The notes under the pieces were generated by a model that saw only the letters and a list, made by a program, of their open reading frames with translations, was not told where the DNA came from and did not search any database. Source: Flavobacterium cucumis (GTDB lineage: Bacteria; Bacteroidota; Bacteroidia; Flavobacteriales; Flavobacteriaceae). Taken from it: a stretch of 64,000 bases of DNA. The translations under genes and the position numbers were made by a program. The DNA lies in assembly GCF_900148835.1 (NCBI RefSeq), contig NZ_FRYK01000001.1, positions 868,001 through 932,000 on the forward strand, written 5' to 3'. Below, piece after piece: positions 41,860 through 51,422 of this stretch; position 1 is the stretch's first letter; the number at the start of each line of letters is the position of its first letter.

Positions 41860-42726
41860 ATGGATACCAAAGAAATTCTAAAGAAAGTTCGAAAAATTGA
41901 AATCAAAACCCGAAGATTGAGTGATCATATCTTTTCGGGAGAATACCATACGTCATTTAAAGGGCGTGGGATGACGTTTTCGGAAGTGCGACAATACCAA
42001 TACGGAGATGATGTAAGGGCTATCGATTGGAATGTAACAGCGCGCTACAACGAACCCTTTGTTAAGGTATTTGAAGAAGAGCGCGAATTAACAATGATGT
42101 TGTTAGTGGATATTTCGGGTTCGGAGAGTTTCGGTACAAAAAATCAGTTAAAGCGCGATATGGTTACTGAAATTGCTGCCACGTTAGCGTTTTCGGCTAC
42201 TCAAAATAATGATAAAATTGGGTTGCTATTATTTTCGGATCAAATTGAATTGTTTATTCCGCCAAAAAAAGGGAAATCGCATGTGTTACGAATTATTCGC
42301 GAGTTAATTGAATTCGAATCGAAAAGTAAAAAAACGGATTTGTCTCAAGCTTTGAAATATTTATCAAGTGTTTTGAAAAAGAAGGCTATCGTATTTTTAA
42401 TTTCCGATTTTATGGTAAAGGATTATGAACAAACCTTAAAAATCGCTTCAAAACGTCATGATGTAACCGGTATTCGCGTGTTTGACCAAAGAGAAGAGCG
42501 CATTCCAAACATTGGTGTGGTTAATATGGTAGATGCGGAAACAGGGGAAACACTGTTGGTAGATACGACCTCTAAAAAAGTCCGAATGGATTATGAAAAA
42601 TACTATCAGGATAACGTAAATTATTTCAAAGATATTTTTTCGAAATGTGGGGCTGGAACTATTAGCTCGCGAGTGGATGAAAGCTATGTAACCAAATTAT
42701 TGGGTTATTTTAAAGCAAGAAATTGA
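41860..42726 (+). CDS. DUF58 domain-containing protein
   Basis: A 288-aa cytoplasmic protein of the DUF58 family, which has a degenerate von Willebrand A fold. It shows the start block GRGMTFSEVRQYQYGDDVRAIDWNVTAR and a metal-site-like DISGSESFG. In Bacteroidota it always sits next to moxR and is taken to work with it. Here it occupies that standard place, separated from moxR by an inverted-repeat gap. Confidence 0.95.
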   Translation: MDTKEILKKVRKIEIKTRRLSDHIFSGEYHTSFKGRGMTFSEVRQYQYGDDVRAIDWNVTARYNEPFVKVFEEERELTMMLLVDISGSESFGTKNQLKRDMVTEIAATLAFSATQNNDKIGLLLFSDQIELFIPPKKGKSHVLRIIRELIEFESKSKKTDLSQALKYLSSVLKKKAIVFLISDFMVKDYEQTLKIASKRHDVTGIRVFDQREERIPNIGVVNMVDAETGETLLVDTTSKKVRMDYEKYYQDNVNYFKDIFSKCGAGTISSRVDESYVTKLLGYFKARN

Positions 42727-42770
42727 TGATTTAAGATTAACCATTTTTGATTTAAGAAGTTTTAAACATC

Positions 42771-42895
42771 ATGGAAAGAGCTAATTTACAGGCTATTTCA
42801 AAATTTTTAGAGCAATTCAAAATTGAGGCAAGTGCGTTGATTTCAATTTTGTAGCAAGTATCAAAACAGCAAAAAAGAATGTTGAAAAAAAATAA
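42771..42895 (+). pseudogene. Possible 3' remnant of a four-helix-bundle protein gene
   Basis: A 27-codon frame from ATG 42771 (ERANLQAISKFLEQF...ALISIL) stops at 42852, while the shifted frame from 42851 continues VASIKTAKKNVEKK to TAA 42895. Joined, the two read like the C-terminus of the small four-helix-bundle protein family (IVP-like; compare SIKTAK endings). It would be a truncated, frameshifted leftover in the gap between DUF58 and the next operon gene. Evidence is slight. Confidence 0.35.
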
Positions 42896-42964
42896 ATAGC
42901 AGAAAAAATCATGTTTTTAATAAATATTCTAAATTCATTTAAAAATCAAAAATCATCAAATAAG

Positions 42965-44617
42965 ATGATTCCATCCCTTCTGCACTCTAAAGTCGTTAAT
43001 CCTCAGTCCTCAATTCAATATTTCCTTCTTTTCTTATTTTTTAGTGTTTGTGGTTTTGCCCAACAAATCACGTCTACTGTAGATTCTTCACAAATAAAAA
43101 TAGGTTCACAATTTCATTTAATTATTAAGGCTTCGGTAAACGCTAAAGACAAAGTGGTTTTTCCAAATGCGAAAAATTTTGGTGCTTTAGAAGTTTTAGA
43201 ATCCTATCCAATAGATACAATACAAAATAACTCACAATACGAATTAATAAAAAAATATGGGTTGACCCAATTTGATTCAGGACGTTATGTTATTCCGAGA
43301 TTATTGGTGAAAATAAATCAAAAAGAATTTCGAACCGATTCGCTTTCTATTATAGTAAACAATGTAAAAGTTGATACTACCAAACAGCAAATGTATGATA
43401 TTAAAGATATCATTGCGACCGAGAAAGAGCCTAGTAGTGAATGGTGGAAACTTTTCGTTTTATTGGTTTTGGTGGTTGCTTCTGGATTTGCTTCGTATTT
43501 CATTATAAAACGATTACAAAAAAATAGCGAGCAAAAGGAAGAATTCTTTGCTTCTCCAATTGAAAAAGCGATTTCATATCTTCAAAATTTAGATAAAAAG
43601 CAATTGGTGCAACGTGGTGATGTTAAAGAATATTATTCTGAAATGACGGATATTGCACGAACTTACATAGAGGAATCAATTGCTATTCCGGCTATGGAAA
43701 GTACCTCGAGTGAGTTGATGGAAGCTTTGAAAAAAGCTATTTCAGAGCAAAAAATGTTTGTGAATCGAGAAGAGCTTGATAAATTTCGTCAGGTACTCGA
43801 GAATGCGGATTTGGTTAAGTTTGCAAAATCAAAACCGTTGCAATTTGAAATTGAAAAAGACAAAAGTATCGTTGATAAATTTATTTTAATTATTGACAAA
43901 GCCTTGCCTAGAAAAGAAGAAGAAGCGGAAACGCTATTTGCAGAAGAGGTGCGACGTAAGGAAATGAAGAAGCAGCAATTTAGACGCACTGCTATTTCTG
44001 TGGGAATTGCGGTTGTTTTATTTGTGATTTCGATTGGAATTTTCATGTTTACCTTCGGTTTAGATTACTTAAAAGAAAATTATTGGGGGTATTCTACTAA
44101 AGAATTATTAGAAAAAGAATGGATTGCCTCTGAATATGGATTGCCTGCGATAGTGATTGAAACGCCAAAGGTTTTAAAGCGAAATAATGACGAAAAAATT
44201 CAAAATAACCTGCCTGAAAACGTAAAAGCAATTAATCGATTTGCGTATGGAAGCATCACAGATGATTTTTCACTGCTACTTCTCACGACTGCATTTAAAG
44301 ATACTACAGCTTTAGACGTGGAAGTTGCTTTGGAGAATAATTTGAAAGAGTTGGAACGATTAGGTGCTAAAAATATTATCATGAAAACGGCTGATTTTGA
44401 AAATGTAAAAGGACTATCAGGTAAAAAATCTTATGGTACTTTCAGTGTTTTTAATGATGAATTGGATGAGGATCAAAAGATGAGCTATGAGATTGTCGTT
44501 ATTGCTCAAGCGGGCGGTGCACAAGAATTTTTCTTGATTTATAAGGAGGAAGACGAACATGCTAAGCAAATCATTGAGAAGATTCAGAACTCAATTGAAC
44601 TAAGAAAAGCGAAATAA
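42965..44617 (+). CDS. Membrane protein of the bat operon (BatD-like N-terminus)
   Basis: A ~550-aa protein. After a signal peptide (YFLLFLFFSVCGFAQQ) an Ig-like beta domain follows, as in BatD proteins. Then come a membrane helix (LFVLLVLVVASGFASYFII), a charged cytoplasmic part of ~150 residues, a second helix (SVGIAVVLFVISIGIFMF) and a C-terminal domain of ~190 residues. ATG 42965 gives the tighter signal peptide; ATG 42911 is an in-frame alternative. It ends 2 bp before batA. Such a protein is usual between DUF58 and batA in Bacteroidota; its function is not known. Confidence 0.85.
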   Translation: MIPSLLHSKVVNPQSSIQYFLLFLFFSVCGFAQQITSTVDSSQIKIGSQFHLIIKASVNAKDKVVFPNAKNFGALEVLESYPIDTIQNNSQYELIKKYGLTQFDSGRYVIPRLLVKINQKEFRTDSLSIIVNNVKVDTTKQQMYDIKDIIATEKEPSSEWWKLFVLLVLVVASGFASYFIIKRLQKNSEQKEEFFASPIEKAISYLQNLDKKQLVQRGDVKEYYSEMTDIARTYIEESIAIPAMESTSSELMEALKKAISEQKMFVNREELDKFRQVLENADLVKFAKSKPLQFEIEKDKSIVDKFILIIDKALPRKEEEAETLFAEEVRRKEMKKQQFRRTAISVGIAVVLFVISIGIFMFTFGLDYLKENYWGYSTKELLEKEWIASEYGLPAIVIETPKVLKRNNDEKIQNNLPENVKAINRFAYGSITDDFSLLLLTTAFKDTTALDVEVALENNLKELERLGAKNIIMKTADFENVKGLSGKKSYGTFSVFNDELDEDQKMSYEIVVIAQAGGAQEFFLIYKEEDEHAKQIIEKIQNSIELRKAK

Positions 44618-44619
44618 TA

Positions 44620-45624
44620 ATGGGAAAAGTAACTTTTTTAAATCCAGAATTTTTGTGGCTATTTTTGGTTTTACCTGTAGCGATTGCTTGGTTGTTTTAT
44701 AAACGAAATCACCTTTCCGCAACGTTAAAAATGAGCTCGTTGACGCCATTCAAGCAAAACCGAACTTTTTTAGCAAAAGCAAAGCCTTTTTTATACCTTT
44801 TGCGATTAGTTGCTTTAAGCTTCATAATAATTGCCTTGGCTCGTCCAAGAAGTGTTGATGTGACGTCAAAATCTAAAATAACAAGAGGAGTTGATATTGT
44901 AATGGCAATTGATGTTTCAAGTAGTATGTTGGCTAATGATTTAAAACCCAACCGCCTTGAAGCTTTAAAAAAAGTTGCAGCTACTTTTGTACAAGATAGA
45001 GTAAACGACCGTATAGGTTTAGTAGTTTATGCAGGTGAAAGTTATACTAGAACACCTGTAACTTCTGACAAGGCCATTCTCTTGCAGTCCTTGAAGACAA
45101 TAGCTTATGACGATTCCATAATTGCAGACGGAACGGGTATTGGAGTAGGTTTGGCTACGGCGATTAATAGAATAAAAGACAGTAAGGCCAAAAGTAGAAT
45201 TATTATTTTATTGACAGACGGAGTAAATAATTCAGGTACAATTGATCCGAGAACAGCGGCTGAAATTGCAAAAGAGTATGGAATAAAGGTATATACTATA
45301 GGAATAGGAACGAATGGCAAGGCAATGTTTCCCGTAGCAAAAGATGCTAACGGAAAATTAGTATTTAGAATGATGCCTGTTGAGATTGATCAAAAATTGA
45401 TGCAAGAAATTGCAAAAACAACGGATGCTAAATATTTTAGAGCTACATCAAATCAAAAATTACAAGCCATTTATGACGAAATCAATACATTGGAGACTAC
45501 TGAAATCGACGAAAAAAAATATTACAATTATGACGAAAAGTACAAGATTTTTGTATTAATAGCTTTTGGTTTATTAGGAGTTGAAGTCTTATTGCGTAAT
45601 TCAGTTTTTAGAGGAATTGTTTAG
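44620..45624 (+). CDS. batA: VWA domain membrane protein BatA
   Basis: A 334-aa protein with two N-terminal membrane helices (~10-27 and ~60-76), a von Willebrand factor A domain with metal site DVSSS at 98-102 plus TSD and DGVNNSG, and a C-terminal helix (~310-328). It is the Bacteroides aerotolerance protein BatA, thought to form an inner-membrane complex with BatB and to be served by MoxR. It follows the previous gene by 2 bp. Confidence 0.94.
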   Translation: MGKVTFLNPEFLWLFLVLPVAIAWLFYKRNHLSATLKMSSLTPFKQNRTFLAKAKPFLYLLRLVALSFIIIALARPRSVDVTSKSKITRGVDIVMAIDVSSSMLANDLKPNRLEALKKVAATFVQDRVNDRIGLVVYAGESYTRTPVTSDKAILLQSLKTIAYDDSIIADGTGIGVGLATAINRIKDSKAKSRIIILLTDGVNNSGTIDPRTAAEIAKEYGIKVYTIGIGTNGKAMFPVAKDANGKLVFRMMPVEIDQKLMQEIAKTTDAKYFRATSNQKLQAIYDEINTLETTEIDEKKYYNYDEKYKIFVLIAFGLLGVEVLLRNSVFRGIV

Positions 45625-45635
45625 AAAAGAGAAAA

Positions 45636-46676
45636 ATGTTTGAATTAGAAAGCCCAAAATATTTTTATTTAGCAGCACTCATTCCAATTGTAGTGGCCCT
45701 TTTTTTATACAATTTATTTTGGAAAAGAAGCAGGCAGGTTGCTTTTGCGGATATGGAATTATTTAAGCAGCTAAGTCCAGAGAAATCGCGATTTAAGCCA
45801 GTTTTAAAGTTGGTGATATTGCTTTTAGCCTTGGCTTGCGTCATCATTTCGTTAGTGAACCCAAAAATGGGAACCAGAATGGAAACGGTTAAACGACAAG
45901 GTATTGATATTGTATTTGCAATTGATATTTCCAAAAGTATGTTAGCCGAAGATGTTGCTCCTAATCGTTTAGAAAAAACGAAGCAATTGGTCTCGCAAAT
46001 CATCAATCAATTAGGCAATGACCGGGTGGGAATTGTGGGATATGCAGGCAGTGCTTATCCTGTTTTGCCAATGACAACCGATTATAGCATCGCAAAGATG
46101 TATTTGCAAAGTATGAACACCAATATGGTTTCTTCACAAGGAACAGCTTTCAATGATGCGATAAAACTTTCCGTTGATTATTTTGATATTAAAGATACTA
46201 GCAAACTAATTATTTTGGTTTCTGATGGAGAAGATCATGGTGATGGTGCGGAAGAAGCTATAGAAATGGCAATAGATAAAGGGGTTCGTATTTTGACAAT
46301 TGGTGTTGGAACAGCAAAAGGCGCTTTGATTCCTTTGAAAGACGATAAGGGCACTATAGTTTCTTATAAAAAGGATCAAAATGGTGAAAATGTGATTACA
46401 AAATTATATCCCGAGATTCTTCAAAATATCGCTAATAAAACAAAATCGAAATATATAATAGGAGCTTCAACAAAAGGGGTAATCGATGAGGTAAAGAAAG
46501 CATTAGATGCTATTGAAAAAACAGAGTTTGAATCACAACAAATTGCTGATTTTGAATCGCAGTACCAATGGTTTTTAGGATTGGGATTCCTATTGCTTTT
46601 ACTGGATGTTTTTTTGCTGGAGAAAAAAACAAAATGGGTACAAAAGTTGAATTTATTTAACGAAAAGAAATCATGA
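45636..46676 (+). CDS. batB: VWA domain membrane protein BatB
   Basis: A 346-aa paralogue of BatA with the same layout: membrane helices near 10-27 and 56-74, metal site DISKS (97-101), TTD and DGEDHGDG, and a final helix around 312-330. It overlaps batC by 4 bp. BatA and BatB are the typical VWA pair of the aerotolerance operon. Confidence 0.94.
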   Translation: MFELESPKYFYLAALIPIVVALFLYNLFWKRSRQVAFADMELFKQLSPEKSRFKPVLKLVILLLALACVIISLVNPKMGTRMETVKRQGIDIVFAIDISKSMLAEDVAPNRLEKTKQLVSQIINQLGNDRVGIVGYAGSAYPVLPMTTDYSIAKMYLQSMNTNMVSSQGTAFNDAIKLSVDYFDIKDTSKLIILVSDGEDHGDGAEEAIEMAIDKGVRILTIGVGTAKGALIPLKDDKGTIVSYKKDQNGENVITKLYPEILQNIANKTKSKYIIGASTKGVIDEVKKALDAIEKTEFESQQIADFESQYQWFLGLGFLLLLLDVFLLEKKTKWVQKLNLFNEKKS

Positions 46677-47416
46677 ACAAAGTAGTTTACATATTGGTAT
46701 TGTTAGCAAGTAGTATACTCTTTAGTCAGGAGAACGATAAAAATTTGTTCCAAGGAAATCAATCTTTTTTACAAAAAAATTATGCTACAGCAGAAGCAGA
46801 TTATCGGGTGATTGCATCTAAAAAATCGCCTAAAAAAGCTGTTGCAGGTTATAATTTAGGAAATAGTATTTATCGCCAAAACCAGCAGAGTGAAGCACAA
46901 ATTAAATATATACAAGCATTAGAATCGGCGAAAACTAAGACGGAAAAGCATCGTATTTATCATAATTTAGGCAATACTTTTATGTTGGATAAAAACTATC
47001 AAGCTGCAGCGGAAGCCTATAAAAATGCTTTGCGAAACAATCCGTTAGACGACGAAACGCGTTATAATTATGCCTTAGCGAAGAAAAAGCAAAAAGAGAA
47101 TCCGCCTCCAAAAGGGAATAATGATAAAAACAAAGGTGGTGGAAACGAAAACAAACCACAACCCGAAAACAATAAAAACGACAAAGGAAACGAGAAAAAG
47201 GAACAAGATAAAAACAAAGAAGAAGATAAGAATGATAAACAAGGAAAAGGAGAAAAAAAGGAAGACAAAAATGAATCTCCGAAACCTTCAGGAGCAGACA
47301 AACAAAGAATAGATAATATTTTAGATGCGGTTAACAATGCCGAAAAGAAAATTCAGGATAAAGTAAATGAGAAAAAAGTGAAGGCGCGTCCTGTTTCAAA
47401 TGAAAAAGATTGGTAA
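46673..47416 (+). CDS. batC: TPR protein BatC
   Basis: A 247-aa exported protein with signal peptide (~1-18, ILFSQEN). About three TPR units lie at ~25-140 (AGYNLGNSIYRQ, HNLGNTFMLDKNYQAAAEAYKNALRNNP). The tail ~145-225 is low-complexity Lys/Asn/Glu/Asp, ending ARPVSNEKDW. It overlaps batB and touches batD. It presumably offers a protein-binding surface to the Bat complex in the periplasm. Confidence 0.92.
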   Translation: MNKVVYILVLLASSILFSQENDKNLFQGNQSFLQKNYATAEADYRVIASKKSPKKAVAGYNLGNSIYRQNQQSEAQIKYIQALESAKTKTEKHRIYHNLGNTFMLDKNYQAAAEAYKNALRNNPLDDETRYNYALAKKKQKENPPPKGNNDKNKGGGNENKPQPENNKNDKGNEKKEQDKNKEEDKNDKQGKGEKKEDKNESPKPSGADKQRIDNILDAVNNAEKKIQDKVNEKKVKARPVSNEKDW

Positions 47417-49204
47417 TTGATGAAAAAGATATTTTTAGGTTTACTTTTTTTAATGTCCTTTTCTGTTGTAGCTCAAGTAAAATTTGAAGCACAAACAGAT
47501 AGAGATACGTATGGATTAAACGAAAGAATTCCTTTGGTTTTTTCTATTAATAACGAAGGGGATAATTTTCAGCCTCCGAAGTTTCCCGGATTTAAAGCAG
47601 AAGGCCCTTTTATAAATAAAGGAAATCAAACTTCTATCACTATTGTTAATGGTAGAATGACGCAAAAGCGAGAGATTTCAACACAAGTAATTTATTATTT
47701 AACCCCTACTAAAAAAGGAACCTTTACGATTGGAGCGGCCTCTATAGAATATGAAGGTACTGTTTATAAATCACAACCCATCAAAATCACGGTTACGGAC
47801 CCCGTTCAGATGCCTAGTTATCCTGGACAAAATCCAAGACAACAACAAAATTATGATTTTGGAGAAGGGATACATTTGGTTGGAGAACTTTCGTCAAAAA
47901 ATCCATACGTAAATGAACCTGTTACTGTAGTTTATAAATTATATTTTCCTTATAACAGTTCGGTTTATAACTTTAGGAATTTTCAGGCACCTAAGTATGA
48001 AGATTTTTGGAGTCAATATACCGATATAAAACAACTTCGTGCCGAAAAAGGGAAATATAATGGAAAAGATTACAGTATGGTTGTCCTTCGAAAAGTAACT
48101 TTATATCCATTAGAAGCGGGAGCTAAGAAAATAGAACCTTTTAAAATTGATGTGGATGCTGAAGTACCAACTGGGAGAAGGGATTTTTTCGGCCAATACG
48201 AAATGACGGCTATTGAAAAATCATTGTCAACTGGAATTCAAACCATAACCGTTAAGCCATTACCAGAAAATGGAAAACCCGCAAGTTTCACGGGAGCAGT
48301 TGGTAGTTTAGATTTCAAAGTTGTACCCTCTAAAACAAGCCTAAAAGCAGGAGAATCTTTAGATTTAGAAGTAAGTGTCTCAGGAAAAGGAAATTTAAAA
48401 TTGTTTACTTTGCCAAAGCCAGTAGTGCCAAGTGCTTTAGAAATGTATGATCCGGCACATAGTGAAAATGTACAAACTCCTGTATCGGGAATGGTTGGTA
48501 CAATTTCAGATAAATACACGATAATACCACAGTTTAAAGGAAAATACACGATTAAGCCAATCGAATTTTCGTACTACGATTTGGCCAGTAAATCGTATAA
48601 AACCATCACTTCAAAAGAAATTACGATTGATGTTGCGGAGGGCGACGGAACCGTTGTTGCCAATACACAGAGTACAAACAAACAAGCGATTCAGAAAAAA
48701 GAGGTATTCCAATTTAATAAATTGAAGACGGAATTTGTTTCAAAATCGAGAGAAGATTTCTTAGGTTCAGGATTATTTTATAGTTTGTTGTTAGCGCCAC
48801 TTTTACTAATTCCAATTGTGATGATTGCTAGAAAACAAAAAGAAGCTAAAGATGCTGATGTGGTTGGAAATAGAATCCGACAAAACAACAAATTGGTGAA
48901 GAAATATTTGTCGGAAGCCAAAAAACAAATGGGCGACAAAGTACCGTTTTATATGGCAATGGAAAAAGCGTTACATAATTTCTTGAAAGCCAAATTACAT
49001 ATTGAAACGGTTGAGATGAGTAAAGAAAATATTGTCGAATTATTACAACAACGAAACGCATCCGAAGAGAGCATTAATCGATTTATGGAATTAATGAATG
49101 ATTGCGAATTCGCACGATACGCTCCAGCAACCGATATTGCCATGACAAATGATTTTGAACGAGCAGTGGAACGAATTTCAGAACTTGAAAAACAAATTAA
49201 ATAA
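47417..49204 (+). CDS. batD: BatD family protein
   Basis: A 595-aa protein with signal peptide (~1-19, SVVAQVKF). Several Ig-like beta domains fill most of the periplasmic part (family marks YYLTPTKKGTFTIGAASIEYEG and VNEPVTVVYKLYF). A membrane helix lies near ~455-472 (SLLLAPLLLIPIVMIA), followed by a ~115-residue cytoplasmic helical domain. It is the BatD component of the aerotolerance operon, directly adjoining batC. Confidence 0.93.
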   Translation: MMKKIFLGLLFLMSFSVVAQVKFEAQTDRDTYGLNERIPLVFSINNEGDNFQPPKFPGFKAEGPFINKGNQTSITIVNGRMTQKREISTQVIYYLTPTKKGTFTIGAASIEYEGTVYKSQPIKITVTDPVQMPSYPGQNPRQQQNYDFGEGIHLVGELSSKNPYVNEPVTVVYKLYFPYNSSVYNFRNFQAPKYEDFWSQYTDIKQLRAEKGKYNGKDYSMVVLRKVTLYPLEAGAKKIEPFKIDVDAEVPTGRRDFFGQYEMTAIEKSLSTGIQTITVKPLPENGKPASFTGAVGSLDFKVVPSKTSLKAGESLDLEVSVSGKGNLKLFTLPKPVVPSALEMYDPAHSENVQTPVSGMVGTISDKYTIIPQFKGKYTIKPIEFSYYDLASKSYKTITSKEITIDVAEGDGTVVANTQSTNKQAIQKKEVFQFNKLKTEFVSKSREDFLGSGLFYSLLLAPLLLIPIVMIARKQKEAKDADVVGNRIRQNNKLVKKYLSEAKKQMGDKVPFYMAMEKALHNFLKAKLHIETVEMSKENIVELLQQRNASEESINRFMELMNDCEFARYAPATDIAMTNDFERAVERISELEKQIK

Positions 49205-49223
49205 CCAAAAAAGTGAACTTGTC

Positions 49224-49244
49224 ATGCTGAACTCGTTTCAGCAT
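49224..49244. repeat. Hairpin ATGCTGAA-CTCGT-TTCAGCAT
   Basis: Perfect 8-bp stem with 5-nt loop between batD and batE. There is no T-tract, so it is not a classic terminator; it could be an mRNA processing or stability element or a dispersed repeat. Confidence 0.6.
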
Positions 49245-49291
49245 CTCAAAAATGATTGATAAAGATTTAAGTTGGGTTAATTATAAAAACC

Positions 49292-50050
49292 ATGAAAAAA
49301 TACATTCTTCTTCTTATACTCACATTCCAATTCGTCCTAGCAAACGAATCCCTCGATGCTACCTTTAAAAAAGCTAACGATTTATATAACAAAGGCGATT
49401 ACGAGCAAGCGTTGCAATCTTTCGAAAGAATCGCAAATAAAGGCAACGAATCGGCGGATTTGTATTTTAATATTGCGAATTGTTATTACAAACTTGGAAA
49501 AGTAGCGCCATCTATTTACAATTACGAAAAAGCATTGCTTTTAAACCCAGATGACGAAGCCATACAAACCAATCTATCATTTGCACAAAAAATGACTATA
49601 GATGATATTAAAATCCTTCCAGAGGTTGGTTTTAAGGAAATGGTGAAAGAATTTACTAGTGTTTTTCATTACGATACTTGGGCTTGGATTTCGGTTTTTG
49701 TTGCTTTCCTAGGTTTACTTTCCTTTTTAGGTTATTATTTTGGAAATACCGTTTTTCTAAAACGTACTTTTTTCAGTTTGTTTTTGTTGTTTTTAATCGG
49801 AATTGGAGTAACCGTTTTCTCTGCTTTTTTACAAAAGAAATTCGATGCGAATTACAATCCAGCCATCGTTTTTGCAGAAGCAACCACTTTGAAAGCCGAA
49901 CCCAAAAACAGTTCGGAAGATGTAGTAACACTTCACGAAGGCACAAAAGTCTTCGTTTTAGAAGAATTAGGCAACTGGAAACAAGTAGAACTTACCGACA
50001 AAACCAAAGCGTGGATTGACAAAGAAGCGATTAAGGAAGTGAAAGAATAG
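49292..50050 (+). CDS. batE: BatE-like protein with TPR and SH3 domains
   Basis: A 252-aa exported protein: signal peptide (~1-17, FVLANES), TPR region (~20-95, LYNKGDYEQALQSFERIA, SADLYFNIANCYYKLGKV), two membrane helices (~130-150 and ~155-175) and a bacterial SH3-like domain at the end (~190-250, EGTKVFVLEELGNWKQVEL). This is the standard BatE layout. It is the last gene of the operon starting with moxR. Confidence 0.92.
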   Translation: MKKYILLLILTFQFVLANESLDATFKKANDLYNKGDYEQALQSFERIANKGNESADLYFNIANCYYKLGKVAPSIYNYEKALLLNPDDEAIQTNLSFAQKMTIDDIKILPEVGFKEMVKEFTSVFHYDTWAWISVFVAFLGLLSFLGYYFGNTVFLKRTFFSLFLLFLIGIGVTVFSAFLQKKFDANYNPAIVFAEATTLKAEPKNSSEDVVTLHEGTKVFVLEELGNWKQVELTDKTKAWIDKEAIKEVKE

Positions 50051-50051
50051 T

Positions 50052-50084
50052 GTTCAGTGTTCAGTCTCAGTTTTCAGTTGAATA
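50052..50084 (+). repeat. Short GTTCAGTGTTCAGT repeat words
   Basis: Reverse-complement version of the ACTGAACACTGA words at 3268 and 3672, again filling the gap before a start codon. Confidence 0.5.
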
Positions 50085-50087
50085 AAT

Positions 50088-50420
50088 ATGAAAGAACCAA
50101 TCGTTTTTGAAGAAAAAGGCTATCCAATCATCAAAGTATATAAAGATTACTTTGAGATAAAAGCAATTGATTATTGGGAATTTAGAACTTTTAATTATTC
50201 AGAAGTAAAATCAATTGAAATAATTGATTCAAGAAAAAAATGGTATTTCCAATTATACCAAATTTTATTTTTCAACGCTCGAATTTTCGCAAAAGATGAA
50301 CCAGTTTTATTAAGAATTACAAGAAAAAATGACGGTTTTCGGGATTACTCTGCAAAAAATGAACACAATTCTAATTTCAATAGTATTTTGAAAGAATTAA
50401 AAAAAAGGATTTCAAATTAA
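50088..50420 (+). CDS. Small protein of unknown function
   Basis: A 110-aa protein without a clear signal peptide. A central stretch rich in aromatic residues (KKWYFQLYQILFFNARIF) could touch the membrane or pack a small beta domain; the rest alternates beta-like strands, as in PH-like folds, but no family is recognised. Its end overlaps that of the convergent cvpA-like gene by 4 bp, and it may be transcribed together with batE. Confidence 0.7.
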   Translation: MKEPIVFEEKGYPIIKVYKDYFEIKAIDYWEFRTFNYSEVKSIEIIDSRKKWYFQLYQILFFNARIFAKDEPVLLRITRKNDGFRDYSAKNEHNSNFNSILKELKKRISN

Positions 50421-50932
50421 TTCTCAACTTCCTTCTTCAACTCTTCGTACCAACCTTCAATCTTCGGATACATCGCTTTTGAACTATTCTGAATTGGGTT
50501 ATAAAAAATCGAATTGTCTTTTGTTTCTTTAGAAAGCAACATGTTATTGATGTTGATTTTCTCAAAAATAAAAAGCACAACACTCAAAGCTAAAATCGTT
50601 TTCAACAAGCTAAAAATCACACCGGCGAATTTGTTTATCCAACCTAGAAAAGCAAAATCCGCTAATTTGGTTAAAATTTTTGCGCTTAAATGAATTCCAA
50701 TCACCACCAGTAAAAACGTAATGATAAAAGCAGTAATTTCAATATATTTTGGATTCCAACTTGGTACAAATCCAGTAAAAATAGCACCTACTAAATTCGA
50801 AAATTTAATCGCTAAATAAATTCCAGCTACCAGAGCCAATAAGGAAGCCACTTCTACAAAAAGTCCGTTTTTTAACCCTTTATAAATCGCTAAACCGAGT
50901 AAAACCGCAAAAACAATATCAATAAAACTCAT
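50417..50932 (-). CDS. CvpA family membrane protein
   Basis: A ~171-aa protein with four membrane helices. The start MSFIDIVFAVLLGLAIYKGLKNG and the GWINKFAGVIFSLLK block are typical of CvpA, a family named for its effect on colicin V production, with envelope-related roles reported. ATG 50932 matches the family start; a longer frame to 50959 runs into the promoter box. It is divergent from the 118-aa gene at 51066. Confidence 0.9.
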   Translation of the reverse strand: MSFIDIVFAVLLGLAIYKGLKNGLFVEVASLLALVAGIYLAIKFSNLVGAIFTGFVPSWNPKYIEITAFIITFLLVVIGIHLSAKILTKLADFAFLGWINKFAGVIFSLLKTILALSVVLFIFEKININNMLLSKETKDNSIFYNPIQNSSKAMYPKIEGWYEELKKEVEN

Positions 50933-50956
50933 TTGAAAGAAAATAGTAATAAAGAA

Positions 50957-50964
50957 CAAAGATA
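50957..50964 (-). promoter_or_regulatory. -7 promoter box of the CvpA-family gene
   Basis: TATCTTTG on the minus strand, ~24 bp upstream of ATG 50932. It is back to back with the plus-strand promoter at 50974-51001. Confidence 0.55.
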
Positions 50965-50973
50965 AAAGAATTG

Positions 50974-51001
50974 TTGAAAGTGGTTTCTGTTGTTATCTTT
51001 G
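50974..51001 (+). promoter_or_regulatory. Promoter of the 51066 gene
   Basis: TTG at 50974-50976, a 17-bp spacer, and TATCTTTG at 50994-51001: an almost ideal Bacteroidota promoter. Confidence 0.7.
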
Positions 51002-51065
51002 CAGAAATATTATTGGATTGATGGGAAACTTCGTGCTTCCAGCTTCCAGCTTCAAACTTAAAAAC

Positions 51066-51422
51066 ATGTCTAGAGACGAACAATTAAAACAGCGTTGGGA
51101 AAACGTTGTCAACATATTATCAGAAAAATTTTCAAGCGGAGAAGACCTTGATTTAGAAGGAATCATCTATTTAATTGGGGTACAGGAATTGGGAAAAATT
51201 CACGCGACTTTCAAAAAAGATGAAAAAGTAAACTTGATGCACATCGCTATTTGTCGATTGTTAGAACCTTACGGTTACTACGAATTTGAATATTTCGACA
51301 ACGATGGTTGGCCCCATTACAAAGTAAAAGAAGAATTACCACCATTAAAAGCAGGCGAACAAGCGGTATTAATGAAAGAAGCGATTGTGAGTTACTTTTT
51401 AGAGAAAGAGTTGATAGAGTAA
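51066..51422 (+). CDS. Conserved small protein, unknown
   Basis: A ~118-aa acidic cytoplasmic protein starting MSRDEQLKQRWENVVN; it looks like a conserved Flavobacteriaceae protein but no domain is recognised. ATG 51066 is preferred because the longer frame from 51018 translates CTTCCAGCTTCCAGC repeat words lying just after the promoter. It precedes pheS, from which a promoter and an inverted repeat separate it. Confidence 0.75.
   Translation: MSRDEQLKQRWENVVNILSEKFSSGEDLDLEGIIYLIGVQELGKIHATFKKDEKVNLMHIAICRLLEPYGYYEFEYFDNDGWPHYKVKEELPPLKAGEQAVLMKEAIVSYFLEKELIE

Noticed and set aside
47068..47337. Minus-strand frame of 89 codons opposite batC
   Set aside because: Ser/Phe/Pro low-complexity shadow of the Lys/Asn/Glu-rich batC tail.
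49678..50019. Plus-strand frame of 113 codons within batE
   Set aside because: Out-of-frame shadow; batE has clear TPR and SH3 features there.
51018..51065. N-terminal extension of the 118-aa protein
   Set aside because: Translates CTTCCAGC repeat words right after the promoter; ATG 51066 is the sensible start.
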